64,000 nucleotides of DNA, from positions 8,735,060 through 8,799,059 of the forward strand of contig OX442314.1 in assembly GCA_949358305.1 (NCBI GenBank), in the 5' to 3' direction. The notes under the pieces are model-generated. The model was not told the origin of the DNA, ran no database searches, and saw only the letters and a list, made by a program, of their open reading frames with translations. The DNA is from Strigamia acuminata (lineage: Eukaryota > Arthropoda > Chilopoda > Geophilomorpha > Linotaeniidae). Position numbers and translations under genes: made by a program. Of the stretch, positions 54,252 to 64,000 are shown piece after piece (position 1 is the stretch's first letter; every line of letters begins with the position of its first letter).

Positions 54252-56959
54252 ATGTTGGAAGCAAAAACATTCTCCTACATTGGCTTAGCCATACTTGTGT
54301 TTTGTGGTCATGCTAATCTCAAATACACTGATTGTGGTAAGAACAACCCCTAGTGTACATAAACCTCAGAATCAACTCAGAATCACTTTTAAAAAACTGA
54401 AAAATTGCTATTTTATTTTAGGTGTTCAAACTGGCGTATTTGAAAAAGTTGAATTGATTCCACCTTGTGATACCGCTGTTTGTACTTTACCATCTGGGCA
54501 AAATGTTACCATCAAATTGACATTTAAATCAAGTAAAAATATAAAATGATGAACAATTGTTGCAACAAACAAACAAAACAATTGTTGTATCAAACAAATA
54601 AGAAACAAAATTGTTGTCACTAACAAATTCAATTCAAAATTGATCAAGTTTAAAATAAAGGGTGTCCCAAAATTGACGCAAGATTTGAATTTGCCACCAT
54701 TTTCACTAACCCTAAACCTAACCCTAAACTCTTGGCTGTCAATTTGTTGTTGTCTCAGGGTTGCCAACAATTTACGGCACAAATGGCGGTAAATTCAAAT
54801 CTTGCGTTAATTTTGGAACACCCTATACAGTCGAAACTCTTTATAACGAATCGCAAGGGACCGGACAAATCAATTCGTTATAACGAGAATTCGTTAAAAC
54901 GAATTAGCTGCAAAAAATAAAATTTTATCATAAACAACATTATTTATTCATAAAATCATGTTAATTTTATCCCGATTCTTAAAAACTGTTGAAATTATAA
55001 AACGGGACAAATTAAACTCAACTGCTACAATTGATAGCTTCTTGCCATTGTTAATGGCATTAAAAATGTTCAACTTGTCCTAAATCAAAATTTCTTTTCC
55101 TTTGGCAGCCATTTTAAAACAGAAAATTTTTCATTTTTTCTAAATGTGTTCCTGACATGAGCATAGGATGTTGTGAGTCATGTGATCAGTTTTGAAAATT
55201 CCGAGGGCTTGTTGGTATTACAGTGTACTTGAAAACTTGTTTGTTATAACGAATAATTCGTTATATAGGAAATTCGTTATAACGAAAATATTTAACATGG
55301 TGTTCTATGGCCGGCCAACCAAGTCATTCTTAACAATTCGTTATATCGATAATTCGTTATATCGCGATTCGTTATAAAGAGTTTCGACTGTATTTACATT
55401 TTTAAATTTTTGTTTTCTTTAATTAATTTTACTGCTTTTATAAAAAATTTTATTACTGCAACGCCATAATAGACTAAATTAGATAAAATTTAATACAAAC
55501 AAGTAATAAATTCTTATTACTGAATTTATGAAATTAAACCAAAATAGGCATAAAAATATTTTATTTTTAAATTTTATTTTGTAGTTTTGGTAATATGATC
55601 AACTGAAAACGATCCCTAGAAATCCGGGGCCCCTGGGAAAGCATCCAATAAGCCCCTGATGATTTCCCTTTGAGCATAAACCAATTTTCAAGCTAAACTT
55701 CTAAGAAAAAAAACAACAATAAAATTAAAGCCTGAAATGTCCACTTCATTCCCATTGAATAGCATGGGAATGACGTCACATGTACAGACACGAAACGAGG
55801 GCACGTGGTAAAAGGATGAACGGCCGAACGTTTTTGAGTTTTTGAATGCAGCTATTGTGTACTACCACTAGAAAAAGTAGTTCTTTTTTTATTTTTGTGA
55901 TTATTATAATGATATACCGGTAAGTTGAATTGTATTTTATAATTATTTTGTTCCATTTATAAAATGTCGTTTTATGCTGTTTTTAATTCAACACACAAGT
56001 TTGTTCAGTTTATTGATTGCTTTGTCTGGAAAGCGCACAATTTTGAATTTTGTACCGTTACCTAGGCAATCGATTACAATGTCTGTACATCAATTGCAAT
56101 TCTGGTGTTTTGGTCTATTTTTTGTATCACTACTCACTACACAAGTGAAATGGCTCGGCCAATGGGAGAAAGGCCAACCTTATAGTTTGCCAGAGTATAG
56201 CAACATAGACCGAACCGAGTATTTTCATCGATGTATCTCAACCAATCTCAGCGCATCGTGAAAATAATACACTCATGTTGGACATGAACGTAGCCATTTC
56301 GATTTTAAACACATTTACCTAGGCTTAAAGGTTAACAAACACTCTTTTATTTCTACGGAAGAAAATTTAAAAATAAAAATTAAGAAAAATGTTACAAGCA
56401 TATTGCTTTTGCCAAAGTAATAGAGTAATGAAATTTGAGTGCCAAAATATTGGAATAATCTACAACTATGGTATATAGCTTTAAATCACACATGTTTGCA
56501 AGAAAAAAAATTATTTGCTCTTCATTTTACTACTGTACCGTATATTGTTTATAGTTTATTTTATTATAGTATATTTACTACTGTTTCTAATCTATAAACC
56601 AAAATATTTTTATCTATTGTATAGTGAGCATTACTCAATCGGTTAAAGTCACAGTACATGGGATATTAGGTGTGTTTCCAATACATTTTCCATTACCAAA
56701 CTCCGACGCCTGTCAAGACAGTGGTCTCATTTGCCCATTGATGGACGGTACCACGTACCAATATCACAATGAGATGCCTATATTATCCAGTTATCCAAAG
56801 GTTAAGACAAAAATATAAAAATTATGAATTTATTTATTTATCTATTTATTTATTTATTTACCCGTATTCTTCCAGTTGGCAGTTACCATACAATATCAAC
56901 TTGTAGACGAGAAGGGAGTGGATATAATTTGCGTAAAAATTCCTGTCCAAATTGTATAA
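54252..56959 (+). CDS. NPC2: NPC2-like secreted sterol-binding protein (ML domain)
   Basis: Predicted 151 aa from four exons: 54252-54336, 54422-54532, 56625-56800, 56876-56959; phases agree. An N-terminal signal peptide (hydrophobic core YIGLAILVFCGHA) is followed by an MD-2-related lipid-recognition domain. Six cysteines in the mature part (TDCG, PPCDTAVC, DACQDSGLIC, DIICVK) match the three disulfides of NPC2. The order VTVHGILGV, FPLPNSDAC, CPLMDGTTY, LAVTIQYQLVD, KIPVQIV follows the family. In mammals NPC2 passes cholesterol to NPC1 in the lysosome. Arthropods have many NPC2 paralogues with other ligands, so the ligand here is open. The 2.1-kb second intron holds several MITEs. Confidence 0.95.
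54660..54823. mobile_element. MITE with GGGTGTCCCAAAATT ends
   Basis: GGGTGTCCCAAAATTGACGC at left matches the inverted right end, about 40 bp each, next to TA. The tip GGGTGTCCCAAA also occurs at about 6030. Contains a telomere-like AACCCTAAACC stretch. It abuts the next element, sharing the TATA between them. Confidence 0.8.
54828..55390. mobile_element. pogo/Tigger-like MITE, 563 bp, TA duplication
   Basis: CAGTCGAAACTCTTTATAAC at left and GTTATAAAGAGTTTCGACTG at right are exact reverse complements, bordered by TA (54826-54827; 55391-55392). Many internal ATTCGTTATA modules. Tip sequence and TA target fit the pogo group. No transposase. Confidence 0.92.
55850..56199. mobile_element. MITE of the TATACTC family, left end truncated (copy 5)
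   Basis: Interior from TACTACCACTAGAAAAAGTA through GTCTGTACAT...GCAATTCTGG and AAATGGCTCGGCCAATGGG matches the element at 9225-9643. It ends at CAGAGTATA near 56199. The matching left inverted end was not found. Confidence 0.7.
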
Positions 56960-56983
56960 TTTTGTGTAAAAAAAATTAAAACA

Positions 56984-56989
56984 AATAAA
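56984..56989 (+). terminator. Poly(A) signal, NPC2
   Basis: AATAAA 25 bp after the stop codon at 56959. Confidence 0.6.
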
Positions 56990-57347
56990 TTGAAAAAAGT
57001 ACGTTTTTTGAAAAGGCTTTTACATTGGTTTTTCAAATCGCCGCCAGAGTGCCCTACTATCTACGCGCCAAAAATCACAAAATAATGGACTTTTCCACAT
57101 TAAAATGGAAAACAAAATATGTGGGCAGATAGGAATTTTTATTTTAACCAGGATTAGCCTGGTTTCAGAATTTATTGAGCACTTTATAATTAAAAACGAA
57201 GCAGATTTAGAGTTGACCCTGACAATCTGGCATCCATTTTAGTTAAAATATACCAGTGGTGGCGCTACTGTGCACCGGAAGTTGAAAAAAACATTCATGT
57301 CAAGTTAAATAAAAACATCTTTATAAATTTCAATGCAATCTTATTGA

Positions 57348-57353
57348 TTTATT
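57348..57353 (-). terminator. Poly(A) signal, pRiA4b ORF-3-like gene
   Basis: TTTATT on the plus strand (AATAAA on the coding strand), 135 bp beyond the stop codon of the gene at 57488-58129. Confidence 0.5.
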
Positions 57354-57487
57354 TGTTGGATTTAGTCAGTTTCGTACAGACAATGGACACACAATAAAAA
57401 CAAGTGGCGCCAACTGGCGTTACATTAATACAATAATAATGGTTACTTAAAACTAACAATAGGTGTCACAATTATTTACAACATTAT

Positions 57488-58129
57488 TTACATGAACAAA
57501 CAATCCAAAGCTGAATTGACACTTTCCACATCAAATCCATCGGGATCGAACCAACCGAACCGTTTAATCGTCTCGTCATACTCGATATTATGGGGATCGA
57601 TCAAATTGTCAACGAGTCTTTTGAACTGCTCGGGTCCGCCGCACCGGTCGGGTGGCACGCATCGCTCTCCCACAATGCATCGCGGGTATTTCACTCCGAT
57701 CTCGTAAGGTAGAAGCGTCTCGAGAACGATCTCGTGGTCCCAGTAATAATTTTTGTGCAAACCGAGGAAATTGTAGTAGTAATAAACGTGTTTTTCCACC
57801 AAATTCAAATATTTGGCGACGAGCACGTCCTCGTTTTCGACGACGCAGTAGCCGTCGCCGATTCGCTCGTAATTGGCCATGGAATTAAACTGCGAATTTT
57901 TCACGACAAATCGATGAGGCAGATTATGGATCCAGCCCATCGCCACTTGCACGACGAGGTTTAATTGGCTTAGGGTGAAGTTTTGGGGGATTTGAATCTG
58001 CCGCCATATTTTCGGTTCGAACTCGTCGTCTTCGTCGATGCACAGGGATATCTTGAGTTGGTAGACCACTTTCCAGACGTTGTAACGGTTCCGATCGGAT
58101 GACATTTTATCTATAAGTACTACCTTCAT
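57488..58129 (-). CDS. pRiA4b ORF-3 family (IS1096 TnpR-like) protein, bacterial-type
   Basis: A single-exon frame of 213 aa covering the whole bacterial pRiA4b ORF-3 domain. Recognised parts: VYQLKISL near the N-terminus, PKIWRQIQIPQNFTLSQLN, VVQVAMGW then LPHRFVV, the aromatic segment before WDHEIVLETLLPYE, GVKYPRCIVGERCVPPDRCG, and DPDGFDVESVNSAL near the end. The family is common in bacteria, often as a passenger of insertion sequences; its biochemical role is not established. The Cys/Pro-rich YPRC...CPP-type motif and GGP are kept. A second ATG (MSSDRN) lies 8 codons in. No introns, unlike the neighbours. Composition blends with the locus and an AATAAA follows, so it is a resident gene, not contamination. 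Likely acquired by horizontal transfer. A divergent relative lies at the window end, on the other side of Argonaute. Confidence 0.88.
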   Translation of the reverse strand: MKVVLIDKMSSDRNRYNVWKVVYQLKISLCIDEDDEFEPKIWRQIQIPQNFTLSQLNLVVQVAMGWIHNLPHRFVVKNSQFNSMANYERIGDGYCVVENEDVLVAKYLNLVEKHVYYYYNFLGLHKNYYWDHEIVLETLLPYEIGVKYPRCIVGERCVPPDRCGGPEQFKRLVDNLIDPHNIEYDETIKRFGWFDPDGFDVESVNSALDCLFM

Positions 58130-58524
58130 AGAAATTATTAAATTAAATGTTACAATATCTTGGAAAATACATTACTTGTAGCCACATCGAATATGACGCT
58201 GTTTAGGAAACGAGGGAGCCAGCATGTGAGGAAATTGATAACTAATTTTTGTAAGATGAAATGTTACTCACAGACTGATGTTATACGGAATGGAAGAACA
58301 GGTCTGGGGTTAGGCTTGAGCAAATTGCAAATGGCGGAAAGCATTTTCATTGAAAAATATAAATTAAATTGCACGATAAGAATTGAAGAATAATAAATAA
58401 ATTATTTATTGACTCAACTATGAGCAATTGAGAAATGCATTACAACTCGTGTCGCATGAATGAAATAAATAAAATGAATAAAATAAAATGAATAAAATAA
58501 ATAAATGAAAAAGTGTTTGACGCT
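58130..58524. other. Intergenic DNA between the pRiA4b ORF-3-like gene and Argonaute
   Basis: Holds the Argonaute 3' untranslated region and the promoter of the gene at 57488-58129. A 77-codon plus-strand frame (58160-58393) has no recognised relative and no supporting signal, so it is not called. Confidence 0.5.
58405..58410 (-). terminator. Poly(A) signal, Argonaute
   Basis: TTTATT on the plus strand, AATAAA on the coding strand, 115 bp beyond the Argonaute stop codon. Confidence 0.55.
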
Positions 58525-61500
58525 TCACACAAAATACATTCGGGAGGCGTCATCGTGAAGCAGCACCGCCTTCGTCATTTGCTGGATGAGATGCTCGAGT
58601 TCCAAACCCGTATTATCCAGTCTACAAACATGAAAAAATAAAAAAATAAAAATAAAATTGACAATTTAATCCGATTTATTCCACACACTTTTCCTGAAGA
58701 AGTTCCAAATGCTTCCTCGCCCTGAACGCAGCCAAATGCGCGTAATACGCCGGCGCCGGGATGGAAACAGCTCGCGAACAACGAACGTACGTGTGGCACA
58801 ATTCGTACGTCAACTGGTGCAAATCGTCCGCACTAAAATAACTGTCATCCCACAACACGTGATAATGCGCCGGCCGACTCGTCCCCTGGAAAAAAACACG
58901 AATTAATTTAATTTAACTTAATTTAATTTAATTCAATTCACTTGAATTCCTTGATGGCTGCACAGAAAAAAGTCGTTTTCGCTCGGATGGACGATGGCCG
59001 TGTCGACCACGGTGCCCGGCGGAACGTTCTTGCTTCTGCCGACGGCGTCGCCCAAATTCTCGCAGAAGAGGCGCGTGTGGTGGCGCTTTTGGACGACCAA
59101 AAAGGTGATGGACGGCTGGTAAGCTCGCTCCAGAGAGGTGCACGCGGCTCTGATGGCCAACAACTCGTTGCGCAGCACCTCGTAAAACTGTCCTTCGCCC
59201 ACCCCGTCGCGGTAGAAAATTATTCGCGCCGGTTTGAAGTTGGTGGCGCGCTTAAACTCGATCAACAATTCGCGCACTTTGTCTTTCAGAGTGCAAATCA
59301 CTTCCTTGCGGGTGTCTTGCACGCAGATTTTCGCTAAATATCGTTGCGCGTGTTGGTCCATACTCCCCACAACCTAAAATTTAAAAAAATTTAAAAAATT
59401 GGATAGAAATTTATTTAAAAAAGACCATACGGCAGCAATTGATGGTCGTTTGGTTTCTCCCGGAGCCGGATGAGTGACGTCAGCGCCCAAAATGATGACC
59501 GGTGCTTGAAAAACCGAAGATCTGCAATTTATTTTTCCACTAAGTCGTTAATTCACATTCTAAATCGTTTTCAACCTCGGATATGTTCGATTCGGGCTCA
59601 AAATGCTGCTGGTTTTGCCCATTTTGGCGTTGATTTTCAGCAACAGATTAATCAAAGTGGCGCGATTGCATTTCTTTTCGATCGTGTTGGTCAGGATGCA
59701 TTGAGTCGTCACGCCGAGCATAATGTCTCCGTTTCTTTTCACTTCCCCTGTTGGTAAAATTAATTAATTACATTAAATTTTAATCACCAACTTTTTCTAC
59801 CATAAAAGGGCATGTTGGCGAAGGGCAGAACAACCACGACCAACTGTAGCTTCTTCCACGCTGCAAACTCGCTGGTCACGTCACCTCGCGGCGCAAATCG
59901 TTTGTTGAACACCGGAGCCGCCATGGAAACACCGATTTCGCGACCCGTTTTAACCAGTTCTTTCCAAAACCGCCTGCACATAAAGGTGTAATAATAATAA
60001 TAATACATCCACAATTTTTATTTTTAATTCTCTTTTTTACTCGATTTGGTCCGGCCTCGTTCGGCAGTCCGCATGAACGATTATGCCCCACGCTTTGATG
60101 GAGGCGCCCTCGTACAATTGAGATCCGTTCAGATCCCACACGCCATCTCGCGGTCGTATCTAATAAGTAAGTAAATAAATAAAAATACAATCGACTTAGA
60201 TTGGTTGCTAATACTTCTTTGTCGTCATTTAATTGGACGAGGGGTGGCGGCAACACTCGACCCGTGACACGCATCATTTCCGTCACGACGGAAATGCCGA
60301 ATGCTTGCACGTTAGAATCTTCATTCAAGTTTGCCGCTTTAAGCTGTGCAAATGATAAATTAATTTCTTTCAATCTGTAGGAATATGAAATATACAATTC
60401 TACCAATTTCATAATTTCGTCCCGTCGTTCGGGAGCGGGAAGCGCCGTTTTCTGAAATTCATTTCGAAAAATTACAAAAATTGGATTTAAAATTTATATT
60501 TAAATTTTTCTACCCGGATCATGTTTGACGTTTGTATATCGGTCAGTTTCTTCGACAGTTGTCCGGCCAAAATGGTGCAAACCTGAAAATGTGATTTATT
60601 CCATTTATTTCACATAAAATTTGATATTTCAATCAATTACCTCCATCGGAAGAAACGTGTTCTTTTCGGCAGGTTGAGCCTGGAGAGTCGGCAAGCCGGC
60701 GTGTCTAATCGCAAATAAATTCTAAATATCGTAATTCTAACCACTAAACAAATCGATTTATTACCGTAATCTGTAATTGTACGCCGTTAAAAAATACTTC
60801 TCAGTCGTATAAAAAGCCTTTTTTCCATCCTTTTCTACTTCAAAACTACAAAAACATTAATTAATCAATCAATTGTTTATTTATAATTAATTATATTTCT
60901 ACCTGTGTTCCGAAGCTGGTATTCCAAGTCCAATTAGTCGATATTTCCTGCGAGCAGACGGATTGTGGACGACTTGAATTCTCACGCCTAAAATGGTAAA
61001 AATCGAGTTCTCAATATGCCCACAGATGGCGCCGTAAAATACATCACAAAAATATTAAGACTAACGAGCAGATTTGATCGGATTTGATAGATTTAGTTTG
61101 AAGAGGTTATCCATAAGCATAAAATTGCTGAACATATTAGTTCCTCCACTTCATCGCAAAATTTGAAACATAATACCAAATAAATTCCCCTCGGTCCCGC
61201 AAAATGGCGCATCACCAAATTCAAGATGGCGCATCACCAAACTCAAGATGGCAGCTCTTTGTTTACCTCACGCTGGTTTACCTCTTATTTCTTTAGCGAA
61301 CAATTGCCACTTCCTAGGAGGCAGCGAAGACAATTCGTCCACGGATCTACATCGAAAAAACTCCACGGCGAAATCCAAGGCCGGCTGTGCTTTGTAAAAG
61401 CTTCGATTTGATACTGGAAAATATGAAAAATGAACGAAAAGAAATAAAAAGCAATAGAAGAAAGATAAAAACGAATAATACTGAATTAAAACGACTAAAA

Positions 61501-63068
61501 ATGAATAATACTGAATTAAAACGAATAAAAATAATGAATTAAAACGAATAAAACTGAATAAAAACGACTAAAAATGAATAAAAGCCGGCATTAACCATCG
61601 AAATTCAACTGCAGCAAATCCTTCCACTTGCCGGGACGAACACTTTGGTAATATCCGCGCCACATTTCGGCCCCGCCGCCGAGGTCGTAACCGTGCGCTT
61701 GATCCGGGTACAAACTCCGACCAATCGAAACGTATCTGCAAATATTGAGATGTTAAAGAAAATCTTCGATCAAGTTAAATCGTCTACTTGAGGGACGGCA
61801 AATGTCTCAATACGATGTCCAAAGCTTGAAGCGCGTGTTGCGGGACGTCCCTTATTTGGCCTTTTAAAAATCCTTCTAAATCTTTCAACGAGATTTCGCC
61901 CACTTTCTTGATCCCCACTGCAAACGTCCTTTCTTTCTCGTTGTCTTTAGCCATGTTGATGTTAAACAACATCTGCAATAACGACACGAATAGAAATAAA
62001 TATAAAAATCGATTAAAAAAAAATTAATGTAAAATATCGAATAAAACATGAAACAAACGTAAAAAATCGAATGAAAACATCAAATAAACGTAAAAACACC
62101 AAATAAACGTAAAAAATAAAATAAAAACATCCTAAAATCTAATGTAATCCAATATAAACATAAAAATAAAATAAAAACCCCAAAAAACTGAATCTAATCC
62201 AAAATAAACATAAATAATAGAATCAAAACTCAAGATAAATGTAAAGAATAAAAAAAACCCAATCATTTTACCCCTCGGAAATCAATGCTTGGTATCTCGA
62301 GATTCGCATACAAATTCTTTTGACCGTCGAAAACGCATTTCACACGACCAAACAGCGTCGCACAACTGCTAACAATTGCTTCTACGATTTCCCTACACAC
62401 AAAAAACAAAATTAAAAATACACTAGATAAAAAAAAAATTGATTTTTCACCGTTTAAAACCCTTATTAGCCTTCATTTCCGGTAAGATCTCAACATCATA
62501 ATGATGTATCGTAGTACTCGTGTTAAAACTCACTAAAAAGTGATTGGCGGCTAACTGTATGGGCCGTCCACGTTTTCCTAAATCCTTTCGCACCGGCGGT
62601 TTCAGAAATCTGTATTTAGTCGGCGGCAGTTGCTCCGCGAGCGACATCATTTCTGGAAATTCTTGTTTCGGAACACAAACGGACGAAGAAACTTTTCGTA
62701 CATCTGCTTCCAATACAATTTTCTCTTTTTCACAGTCGCCATGTTTGCTTGGTTTCGGTACATCAACCGAGTTTTCCGAGTGGTTTGCCGCCACTTCCGG
62801 TGCTGCAACTGGACCTAATCAAACAAACAATATTTAATTTTTATCCCAATGATTTAAAAATTGAAATAAATGAATAAATAAATAATTTTTTTTTTAAATA
62901 AACATTGAGCGGCCATTTTTGTTACCGGCACTTGTTTAACAGCCTCAGTTGCTGCTGGATAAAAATATTTATGAAAATTATTTTGTTTTTTTAACATTTT
63001 AAATAAAATAAATTCTTACCTATTTGTTCCTGACCAGGAACTCGCATTCGACCCCTCAAAGGTAGCAT
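58525..63068 (-). CDS. AGO: Argonaute (AGO clade) with complete slicer tetrad
   Basis: Predicted 907 aa, minus strand: 63068-63020, 62814-62451, 62392-62272, 61972-61788, 61735-61596, 61389-61282, 60987-60903, 60845-60765, 60704-60641, 60582-60514, 60451-60404, 60343-60215, 60159-60041, 59973-59801, 59747-59576, 59521-59431, 59373-58942, 58885-58689, 58621-58525. It binds small RNAs and silences matching transcripts. The N domain ([20 protein letters not shown]), L1 ([17 protein letters not shown]), PAZ, MID ([24 protein letters not shown]) and PIWI follow in order. Catalytic residues are Asp650 (LGADVTHP), Glu690 (RKEVIC), Asp722 (FYRDGV) and His860 ([12 protein letters not shown]); spacings of 40, 32 and 138 equal those of human AGO2. 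It ends SRMYFV, as AGO proteins end in MYFA. AGO-clade motifs ([24 protein letters not shown]) separate it from PIWI-clade proteins. An optional 51-nt exon (about 62956-62906) could lie after exon 1. Confidence 0.95.
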
Positions 63069-63770
63069 AATTGAATGTTAGTGACTAAAAAATAGACGAA
63101 CAGATGATGAATTATGAGACAATGGATGTTTTTATTGTGTTCTTGCTTTTATACTCGAAATTTTAAAACTCTCGAACCGTCAATCCGAAATAAAATTTTA
63201 TTAAAAATTAATGAACCGATGAATGAATAATTCATAAGAATAAACAAAGCAAAAATAATTTATATCAAATTATCGCAAATTCGAGGGCCAATTTTTAAAA
63301 TATACATTTTACAGTCGAGCAGAATAGAGTTACCTCATTTCTGATTGGCTAAAATATCGTTGGAATATGCAAATTACAAAGCCAATCAGGACTCAGTTAA
63401 TTCAAAAATAAAGATCCCATAGTTTAAACAGATGGTTTATGTTTTTGATTTTTGTATTATTTGATTTATTTATTTATTATTTATTTATTTTATTAAGTGA
63501 TGTTGGTTTTTGTATCTTATTACAAAATAAATGGTAATAGAGATTTCTGTACGCAAAGAATGCCAATAAAATAAACTGATTTATTCATTTAGATGTTTTG
63601 CACAAATTCATGGACTTACATGATATTTTTCATTGATTTTATACATTTCTTTGTATAATTCAGATGAAATGTTATGAAATCTGCTGTAACTTCGCAAATG
63701 TGTCTACTATTACATCTCGTAATACACTTTTAAAACATAAAAAATACAAAAAATTAATTAATCATCCATT
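63069..63770. other. Argonaute promoter region and intergenic DNA
   Basis: No gene seen. AT-rich, with low-complexity TTTATTTATT near 63465-63490. It must contain the Argonaute promoter and the 3' end of the gene that enters from the right. Confidence 0.5.
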
Positions 63771-64000
63771 TCAATAAGGAAACGAAGCGAACGCAATTTT
63801 CGGATCGAATTCATCCAAAGCGCAAATGATTCCCAAAATCTCCGAAGGAGTCGCGCATCTTCCATCAACGCATCGCGGATACTTCTCGTCCGACTCCCGC
63901 AGCAATTTCTTCTCCAAAATTATCTTCAACTCCCACGAACCCTCGTCGAAATCGTACAAATAATGCAGCGTTTTGTTCTCGTTGTTGAGATAATTATAAA
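63771..64000 (-). CDS. Second pRiA4b ORF-3-like protein, C-terminal part (cut by window edge)
   Basis: An open minus-strand frame enters from beyond 64000 and stops at TGA 63771-63773. It shows the C-terminal core of the pRiA4b ORF-3 domain: HYLYDFDEGSWELKIILEK, then KYPRCVDGRCATPSEILG, ending DPKIAFASFPY. Compared with the gene at 57488-58129 the segment after the Cys motif is shorter: the usual GGP stretch and the DPEAFD-type ending are reduced. The YDFD-G-W-L-I-LEK pattern is closer to the bacterial consensus than that of the full-length copy. Start, full length and possible introns lie outside the window. Confidence 0.8.
   Translation of the reverse strand, partial: YNYLNNENKTLHYLYDFDEGSWELKIILEKKLLRESDEKYPRCVDGRCATPSEILGIICALDEFDPKIAFASFPY

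Noticed and set aside
54705-54735. Telomere-like AACCCTAAACC stretch
   Set aside because: Only a few imperfect copies, located inside a MITE in an NPC2 intron; not a telomere or a convincing interstitial telomere.
58160-58393. 77-codon plus-strand frame between the pRiA4b ORF-3-like gene and Argonaute
   Set aside because: No recognised relative, starts inside the promoter interval, and no splice or poly(A) support.
1-64000. tRNA, rRNA and snRNA genes
   Set aside because: No box A/B pair, cloverleaf or conserved rRNA/snRNA segment was recognised on either strand by eye; a covariance-model search would be needed to exclude them.

Overview
The window is nuclear DNA of an invertebrate animal. 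It has spliceosomal introns with GT/AG ends, a RasGRP with the animal domain order, an AGO-clade Argonaute, NPC2 and many small eukaryotic transposons. The phylum cannot be fixed from the sequence. Base composition is AT-rich. Introns range from about 50 bp to about 10 kb and are loaded with short tandem repeats and MITEs. All exon models were built by hand from splice sites, reading phase and remembered family sequences.

Layout. 1-9022: no coding exon recognised; minisatellites and MITEs. 9034-29931 (+): RasGRP, 16 coding exons, 719 aa. Its first coding intron holds a Ty3/gypsy retrotransposon with identical 154-bp LTRs, inserted in an older TTTCGTCGCC repeat element. 29932-34400: no gene seen; two MITEs. 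35104-41898 (+): two tandem glyoxalase I genes. The introns of the second copy hold a Mutator-like (MULE) fragment with a RING finger, and a foldback element with a 9-bp target duplication that carries a RING exon. 42905-47880 (-): a small predicted tail-anchored protein, a partial copy of the Argonaute 3' end, a second MULE relic, an intronless PRP8 RNase H-like ORF and a copia relic. 48114-53650 (-): mitochondrial initiation factor 2, 16 exons, 650 aa. 54252-56959 (+): NPC2, 4 exons. 57488-58129 (-): a single-exon gene of the bacterial pRiA4b ORF-3 family. 58525-63068 (-): Argonaute, 907 aa with a complete DEDH catalytic tetrad. 63771-64000 (-): C-terminal part of a second pRiA4b ORF-3-like gene, cut by the window edge.

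The host genes act separately: Ras/Rap activation by DAG and Ca2+, methylglyoxal detoxification, mitochondrial translation initiation, lysosomal sterol binding and small-RNA silencing. The unusual content lies between and inside them: two bacterial-type genes flanking Argonaute, a duplicated Argonaute 3' end, a stand-alone PRP8 domain ORF, and repeat-armed MULE/foldback elements that carry RING finger exons.
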